DNA of 64,000 nucleotides. It comes from Suttonella indologenes (GTDB lineage: Bacteria; Pseudomonadota; Gammaproteobacteria; Cardiobacteriales; Cardiobacteriaceae). The DNA is taken from positions 690,001 to 754,000 of the forward strand of contig NZ_UHIA01000004.1 of the NCBI RefSeq assembly GCF_900460215.1, given 5' to 3'. The notes under the pieces are model-generated. The model worked only from the letters and a program-made list of their open reading frames with translations, did not search any database and had not been told where the DNA came from. The translations under genes and the position numbers were made by a program. Positions 59,550 through 64,000 of this stretch are shown one piece after another; position 1 is the first letter of the stretch; every line of letters starts with the position of its first letter.

Positions 59550-60323
59550 TTAGTGCGGACTTTGGGGATATGCCATCACATAAGCCCCTGCCATAAAGAC
59601 CGCGCCGCCGATGACATTGCCGATATATACGGCAATCATATTGGCTATAAATTCTCCCCAAGAAATCGCCGCACCGCCCCAAATGGCGGCAGGAATAACA
59701 AACATATTGGCGACGACGTGCTGAAAGCCGATTAGCACAAAAATCATCACGGGAAACCAAATGCCTAAAATTTTGCCCGAAAAGCTGGACGCGCCATAAC
59801 ACAGCCACACACCCATGCAGACCATCCAGTTGCAGCCGATGCCGGAAACGAGAGCGCGGAAAAAATCGGCATCGACTTTGCTTTGCGCCACCGCTGCGGT
59901 TTTTTCCCAGACGCTGCCTTCGGTGAGTCCCAAATAATGTCCGAAAAACCAAGCAACCGCCATGGCGCCGAGCAAATTCATAGCGCTGACGATGCCCCAA
60001 TTGCGGCATAGGGCGGCAAGGCTGATGCGGCGTGTAAACCATGCCGCAGGCAGCGCCATCATATTGCCTGTAATCAATTCGCCGCCGCCGAGCAAGACGC
60101 AGATTAGGCCGATAGGGAAGACGCTGGCGCCCATGAATACGGAAAATCCCTCCCAGTCATGCGGCATAGTGCCGACAAGGCGGATATAGGCGAGATAACC
60201 TAGAGCGATAAAGGCGCCGCCTAAAAATCCTAAAACAATCATCGGAATAGTATCTAAACGCGCCTTGGCAACGCCTTTGTCAATCGTGGCTTGCAGAATG
60301 TGTGCAGGGTATAAATCGCTCAT
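59550..60323 (-). CDS. focA: Formate/nitrite channel (FNT family, FocA-like)
   Basis: 257-residue pentameric anion channel with six membrane segments. FNT signatures: GGGELITGNMMALPAAW, SGIGCNWMVCMGVWL, and the HVVANMF segment with the central gate His. Could carry formate, nitrite or hydrosulfide; formate fits the formate dehydrogenase in this window. No pflB adjacent. Confidence 0.9.
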   Translation of the reverse strand: MSDLYPAHILQATIDKGVAKARLDTIPMIVLGFLGGAFIALGYLAYIRLVGTMPHDWEGFSVFMGASVFPIGLICVLLGGGELITGNMMALPAAWFTRRISLAALCRNWGIVSAMNLLGAMAVAWFFGHYLGLTEGSVWEKTAAVAQSKVDADFFRALVSGIGCNWMVCMGVWLCYGASSFSGKILGIWFPVMIFVLIGFQHVVANMFVIPAAIWGGAAISWGEFIANMIAVYIGNVIGGAVFMAGAYVMAYPQSPH

Positions 60324-60455
60324 CTGATGTCCTGTGTAAAAATCGGTATATTCTACTTTATTTTTTATAATTGTCAGTAGTAATCAAAAGGTTTTTATAC
60401 AGAACAGCAGCAGCGTGCTGCTGATGAGATTAACTGAAAATTGAGTATCCGCATT

Positions 60456-60667
60456 TATAGTCGCAGAAGTGAAAAAGTAGCATAAAACGGCGAGCCGCAA
60501 ATATAGTCGGAGAAGTGAAAAAGTAGTACAAGGCGGCGAGCCGCAGACAGTACAGATAGTACGGCAAGGCGAGCCAACGCCGTAATACTTTTTCAATTCT
60601 TCGACTATAGTACAAGAGTGCGGCAAGGCGAACCAAGACCGTAATATTTTTTCAATTCTCAACTATA
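60456..60667. mobile_element. Family A Correia-like MITE (outer copy), split by another copy
   Basis: Left half 60456-60501 (TATAGTCGCAGAAGTG ... GGCGAGCCGCAAA) and right half 60610-60667 (GTACAAGAGTGCGGCAAGGC ... TTCTCAACTATA) belong to one older element; a second, better preserved copy is inserted at a TA. Joined length about 106 bp. Confidence 0.88.
60502..60609. mobile_element. Family A Correia-like MITE (inner copy, 108 bp)
   Basis: Full-length copy with ends TATAGTCGGAGAAGTG and CAATTCTTCGACTATA. The interior contains ACAAGGCGGCGAG, CCGCAGACAGTACAGATAG and GCGAGCCAACGCCGTA, in the same order as in neisserial Correia elements. Confidence 0.93.
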
Positions 60668-60755
60668 GTGCGATTTCTTACTGTCATGGGGAATATGGCG
60701 GTAAGAAATCGAGGCGGCATATTGCTGAGTAAGAGAAAATTTGTCGCATGATTTG
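60668..60755. other. Spacer between MITEs
   Basis: 88 bp with a weak inverted repeat (CGATTTCTTACTGTCATGG... GTAAGAAATCG, about 60669-60711). No gene is seen. Confidence 0.35.
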
Positions 60756-60905
60756 TATAGTTGATTCATGACAAATACAAACATTATATTTTTAACCTTA
60801 GGTCGGATTCTTGAATCCGAAAAATTTATATTTTAAGTAATGTCGGATACAAGTATCCGATCTACTCGATTGAAAAATGATTAATTTTTCCATGAATTGA
60901 CTATA
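60756..60905. mobile_element. Family C MITE, short copy (150 bp)
   Basis: Ends TATAGTTGATTCATGAC and CCATGAATTGACTATA. Two internal hairpin motifs (TCGGATTCTTGAATCCGA and GTCGGATACAAGTATCCGA). Reverse-orientation relative of 26516-26747. Ends 11 nt beyond the AI-2E-family gene stop, where its hairpins may serve as terminator. Confidence 0.88.
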
Positions 60906-60915
60906 AAACGGGTTC

Positions 60916-61992
60916 TTAGAGATGGAGCGTTTCGGAAGGTTGTTCATAACGCCGCCATGCTTCAATAATCGCTTTGACAAGCGTCGCCAAGGGAATGGCA
61001 AAGAAAATGCCCCAAAATCCCCATAAGCCGCCGAAGATTAAAATCGCGATAATCAAGCCGACAGGATGAATGCTGACCGCTTCCGAGAAAATAATCGGCA
61101 CAATCACATTGCCGTCCAGAATTTGGATGATGACGTAAATCGTAGTAATCCACCAAAAATTAGAGTCGAAACCGAATTGCATATAGGCGACAATCAGCAC
61201 GGGCACGGTAACCACCGTCGCCCCCACATAGGGAATCAGCACCGATAAGCCGACCATCAAACCGAGGAGCAGGGAATATTGCAGCCCGAAAATACTGAAA
61301 GAAACGAAGCACATCGCCCAAATAACTAAGATTTCGATAAATTTGCCGCGAATATAGTTGCCGATTTGTACATCGACTTCAGACCAAATATCGGTGATGA
61401 TTTGTTTATTTTCAGGTAAAAATCTGTCGAGCCATTGCAGAATCTGCACTTTGTCTTTGAGCATAAAGAAAACTAAGATAGGAATTAAGATGGCATAGAC
61501 GACCAAACTGAATGCCGACATGATGGAAGCGACGAATTGTCCCGAAAAAAAACTGCGACTGAAATCGCTGACCATTAAGTTAATCGATTGAATGAGTTGA
61601 TTAATATTTTCTTGACTGATAAATTGGGGAAAACGCTCCGGTAGCACTTGCAAATGCGCATTGGTATAAGCCAAATAGGTAGGCAGATTGGCAATCAGTC
61701 CTTTGCTTTGCGCAATCAGGGTCGGCACGGCGGCTAAAAGAATAAATACAATCAAAGCGGAAAAACTGAGAAAAACGATGCACACGGCAAAAAAACGGCG
61801 TACGCCGATTTTCTGCAATTTTTTCACTACGCCTTCCAGTAAATAGGCGATGATGACGGAGATAATCACCGGCAGCATCCATTGCCCGACAAAATAAAAT
61901 CCCAGCCAAAGCGTCAGCCCGAAAAAGATGAGGGCGACGAGAGAGGGATTATTTAAAATACGCTCAATGGGGCGCAAAATGAGTAATTTCAT
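60916..61992 (-). CDS. AI-2E family transporter (PerM/YhhT-like)
   Basis: 358 residues with about eight membrane segments: WLGFYFVGQWMLPVIISVIIAYLLEGVV at the N-terminus, a soluble loop (about 95-150), and the C-terminal family motif GLSVLIPYVGATVVTVPVLI and PIIFSEAVSIHPVGLIIAILIFGGLWGFWGIFFAIPLA. Family members act in autoinducer export or Na+/H+ exchange; neither can be assigned here. Confidence 0.9.
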   Translation of the reverse strand: MKLLILRPIERILNNPSLVALIFFGLTLWLGFYFVGQWMLPVIISVIIAYLLEGVVKKLQKIGVRRFFAVCIVFLSFSALIVFILLAAVPTLIAQSKGLIANLPTYLAYTNAHLQVLPERFPQFISQENINQLIQSINLMVSDFSRSFFSGQFVASIMSAFSLVVYAILIPILVFFMLKDKVQILQWLDRFLPENKQIITDIWSEVDVQIGNYIRGKFIEILVIWAMCFVSFSIFGLQYSLLLGLMVGLSVLIPYVGATVVTVPVLIVAYMQFGFDSNFWWITTIYVIIQILDGNVIVPIIFSEAVSIHPVGLIIAILIFGGLWGFWGIFFAIPLATLVKAIIEAWRRYEQPSETLHL

Positions 61993-62069
61993 ATCAACGA
62001 TTGCCTATGAGTAAATATAAGGAAAGCACAGTATGAAACTGTGCTTTCCCGATAAAGATTGAATATTGT

Positions 62070-63326
62070 TTATTTGATAGCCGCGGGCGTTTGCACAGGC
62101 GGTGGTAACAATTCCCCTGCCAAGGCTTCTTGCTCCAATAATCCGCTCACGCCTTGGCGATAGGCGGCAAGGGCGGCTTCGGGCTGTTGGCGCGCTTCTA
62201 AAATCCGTCCCCATAATGCGAAGGCTTCCGCGCTAGGCTGCAGTTTGAGCGAGCTTTCCACATATTGAGCGGCTTTGTTCAAATCTTCCGCGCGGTAAGC
62301 CACTAGGGCGAGGCAGTAAAGATAGACGGCATTGTCGGGGAAATGCGCTTGCAGATTTTCCAGATTTTTTAATGCTTTGGCAAAATTGATGCCGCGCAAT
62401 TGGCTGTAGGCTTGCAGCAAATCCAAGTCTTGATGTTGCTTGAGTTCGGCAGCCAATAATTTTTCCGCCTGTTCGGCATGGCCGTTTTCTACCAATGAAT
62501 TGGCGTATTGCAGCAGCATGCCTTTGTCGGCACGGATATCGGCAGGGAGATTTTTCCAAGCGGTTTGCAATTGCTCGAAAGTCTCCACCGCGCTGGTGTC
62601 TTGCAACATGCCGCGCGCATAGAGTTTGCGGCGTTCACGGTAGTTTGCTTCGCTGATATGATTGCGCAGTCCGCTGAGGTTTTGCCATGCCAAAGCCCAT
62701 TGCTCGGAATGTACGTAGGCACTGTCTAATAGGTTGATAATCTTAGGATTGCGTGGGTCTTTATTCTGCAATTGCTGCAAGCTTTTGATAGCGGCGGCAT
62801 ATTCGCCGTTCGCTACTTGGCTTTCCGCTTCGTTTAGGCGAGCCAAGAGGTTTTCCTTATTATTGGCATATTCGCGTGCTAAGAGGAAATATTGGTCGCG
62901 CCGCTCATTGGCTTGCTGATAATCCGCCGCGCTCGCCGCGTATTCGTAATATAAAACGGGCGATTGACCGATTTGGGCGGCTAATTGTCCGCCTTTAACC
63001 AGTTTTTTCTCGGCTTGACGGTAATTGCCGAGGCTTAAGGCGCTCAGCCCTTGCTGCAAGAGACGGTGGGCTTTGGATTCTTTGCGCGCTTGACTGCTGC
63101 GGCTAAAGATTTTCGGCGAACGCCAGACAAACCATAGGACTTTAAATATCAAAAACAGCAGCATCGCCGCTAATAGCGAGATGAGTATCCATGCCAGAAA
63201 CGGGGTTTGGAAATAGCTGTTGTTCAGGTCGTTATAAAAGCGCACATAGAGCGGCAAGGTTTGCACCTGATAACCGATAAAGGCGCAGATGCCTAAAATA
63301 CATAGAACGATTAGGGTACGAATCAT
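62070..63326 (-). CDS. hemY: Heme-biosynthesis-associated TPR protein HemY
   Basis: 418 residues from the ATG at 63326 with AAGGAG upstream. Two N-terminal membrane segments (IRTLIVLCILGICAFIGYQV and PFLAWILISLLAAMLLFLIFKV), then WRSPKIFSRSSQARKESKAHRLLQQGLSAL and TPR helices along the periplasmic or cytoplasmic domain. Linked to protoporphyrin/heme synthesis by genomic neighbourhood in gammaproteobacteria; no enzymatic activity is established. Follows hemX by 10 nt. Confidence 0.9.
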   Translation of the reverse strand: MIRTLIVLCILGICAFIGYQVQTLPLYVRFYNDLNNSYFQTPFLAWILISLLAAMLLFLIFKVLWFVWRSPKIFSRSSQARKESKAHRLLQQGLSALSLGNYRQAEKKLVKGGQLAAQIGQSPVLYYEYAASAADYQQANERRDQYFLLAREYANNKENLLARLNEAESQVANGEYAAAIKSLQQLQNKDPRNPKIINLLDSAYVHSEQWALAWQNLSGLRNHISEANYRERRKLYARGMLQDTSAVETFEQLQTAWKNLPADIRADKGMLLQYANSLVENGHAEQAEKLLAAELKQHQDLDLLQAYSQLRGINFAKALKNLENLQAHFPDNAVYLYCLALVAYRAEDLNKAAQYVESSLKLQPSAEAFALWGRILEARQQPEAALAAYRQGVSGLLEQEALAGELLPPPVQTPAAIK

Positions 63327-63336
63327 CGTAATCTCC

Positions 63337-64000
63337 TTATTGTTGGGCGGTTTGCTTGACGGCGGCAATCAAGGCGGCAATATCGGGCGCCGGCACGCTG
63401 TTTTGCTCGGCAAGGGCTTTAAGCTGTTGCAGGGCGTCAGCCACGACCGCATCTTCGGTATTGAAATATTGCTCGATGCGCGGCACTAATTGCTCGATAT
63501 TGCGGCGATAGGCGTCGCCGTGGCGCAATTGCAAAGCATTGCGAGCAAATGCCAAATCAAGGCGGACGTTTTCGCGGATGAGGGTCTGCAGGTCTTTGTG
63601 CGCGTCAATCCATGTTAAGCCCGCTTCGTCGTTATGCACGACTTTAAAGGTGCGATTTAAGATTTTCTGACCGATATTGCCGGCGGTCTCGGCGACGGTT
63701 TCGCCTTGGATCGGAGCTTCGGCAATCGCTTGCTGAGCGGCGGCAGGATTTTTAAACGGCCAGTCCGGAATGCTTTGAATAACGCGGTCGATGCGCGCGG
63801 TAATGGTAAAGCCGTCGGCGCGTCCTGCGATTTCGCCGCGCAATTGTCCAATGCGGGTTTTATAATCAGCGAAAGCGGAGCTGTCTAAGCCGAAGTCGGC
63901 AAAGCTGTTTTCCGCTTGGGCAAGGTATTTGTCCGCCACCGTGTAGTCGCCGTTTTGTACGGCAATGTCGGCAAGGGTAAGCGCGCTAATCAGCGGTTGC
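63337..64000 (-). CDS. hemX: HemX-like protein, C-terminal part (start off window)
   Basis: The reading frame enters from the right edge and ends at 63337. Visible 221 residues: LISALTLADIAVQNGDYTVADKYLAQAE, ARIDRVIQSIPDWPF, TFKVVHNDEAGLTWIDAHKDLQTLIRENVRLDLAFARNALQLRHGDAYRRNIEQL, characteristic of the HemX domain. Known as uroporphyrinogen-III C-methyltransferase-related but usually lacking that catalytic domain. Order hemX-hemY as in the E. coli hemCDXY operon; hemD/hemC should be upstream beyond 64000. Confidence 0.9.
   Translation of the reverse strand, partial: QPLISALTLADIAVQNGDYTVADKYLAQAENSFADFGLDSSAFADYKTRIGQLRGEIAGRADGFTITARIDRVIQSIPDWPFKNPAAAQQAIAEAPIQGETVAETAGNIGQKILNRTFKVVHNDEAGLTWIDAHKDLQTLIRENVRLDLAFARNALQLRHGDAYRRNIEQLVPRIEQYFNTEDAVVADALQQLKALAEQNSVPAPDIAALIAAVKQTAQQ

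Overview
This window looks like the chromosome of a gammaproteobacterium. It carries a 6S RNA gene and genes for RhlB, HemX/HemY, Orn, ComM, GlnS, a MetA-type homoserine acyltransferase and a manXYZ-yobD-manA cluster. My best guess is a Cardiobacteriaceae-like (Cardiobacterium/Suttonella) mucosal organism; this is inference from gene content. Two features point to DNA exchange with Neisseriaceae: Correia-like miniature elements, and a type III restriction island carrying Neisseriaceae DNA-uptake words.

Layout. 1-6.4 kb: formate dehydrogenase alpha subunit (Tat signal, Cys in place of Sec, C-terminus off the left edge), divergent from a cysteine desulfurase; tRNA-Leu(CAA); a small J-domain-like protein; PepP. 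6.6-8.3 kb: two tandem periplasmic amino-acid-binding proteins. 8.6-9.8 kb: a dead IS30 copy whose transposase is split by a Correia-like MITE. 9.8-12.7 kb: a Tat-exported substrate-binding protein with an OprC/NosA-like outer-membrane barrel that appears to lack a plug. 12.87-13.05 kb: 6S RNA. 13.2-19.2 kb: aldo/keto reductase, hydrolase, HPF, ATPase, MetA, RarD, small lipoprotein, PhaR, bracketed by two inverted copies of a 105-bp palindromic MITE.

19.4-24.7 kb: type III restriction-modification island. The mod gene begins with 35 ACCGA repeats and is out of frame (OFF) in this sequence. A DinJ/YafQ-type toxin-antitoxin pair lies between mod and res. Uptake words AGGCAGCCTGAA/AGGCTGCCTGAA occur only in this island. 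It ends at a C-terminal stump of a PiT phosphate transporter.

25-42.4 kb: frameshifted small exported protein, mevalonate kinase, a decayed response regulator, Orn, GlnS, lytic transglycosylase, TsaC, PurK/PurE, P-II, PyrB, Dtd, Maf, RNase G, then recF-comM-trpS and rhlB on the minus strand. 42.5-44.2 kb: two overlapping paralogous exported proteins of unknown function.

44.3-48.9 kb: a LacI regulator, a palindromic operator, and a lactonase / iron alcohol dehydrogenase / succinate-semialdehyde dehydrogenase operon laid out like Agrobacterium blcCBA (attMLK) for gamma-butyrolactone use; the lactonase has a one-base frameshift. 48.9-64 kb: EamA protein, Asp/Glu racemase, GyrB, TrmA, an oxidoreductase, the mannose PTS with YobD and ManA, a FocA-type channel, nested MITEs, an AI-2E family exporter, HemY and the C-terminal part of HemX.

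Three families of short elements (A: Correia-like, about 108 bp; B: 105-bp palindrome; C: 150-232 bp with two hairpins) share TATAGT termini and apparent TA target sites, and several are nested in one another or in genes. They account for most of the non-coding space. Several pseudogenes differ from an intact frame by one base in a short homopolymer, so decay, phase variation and sequencing error all need to be considered.
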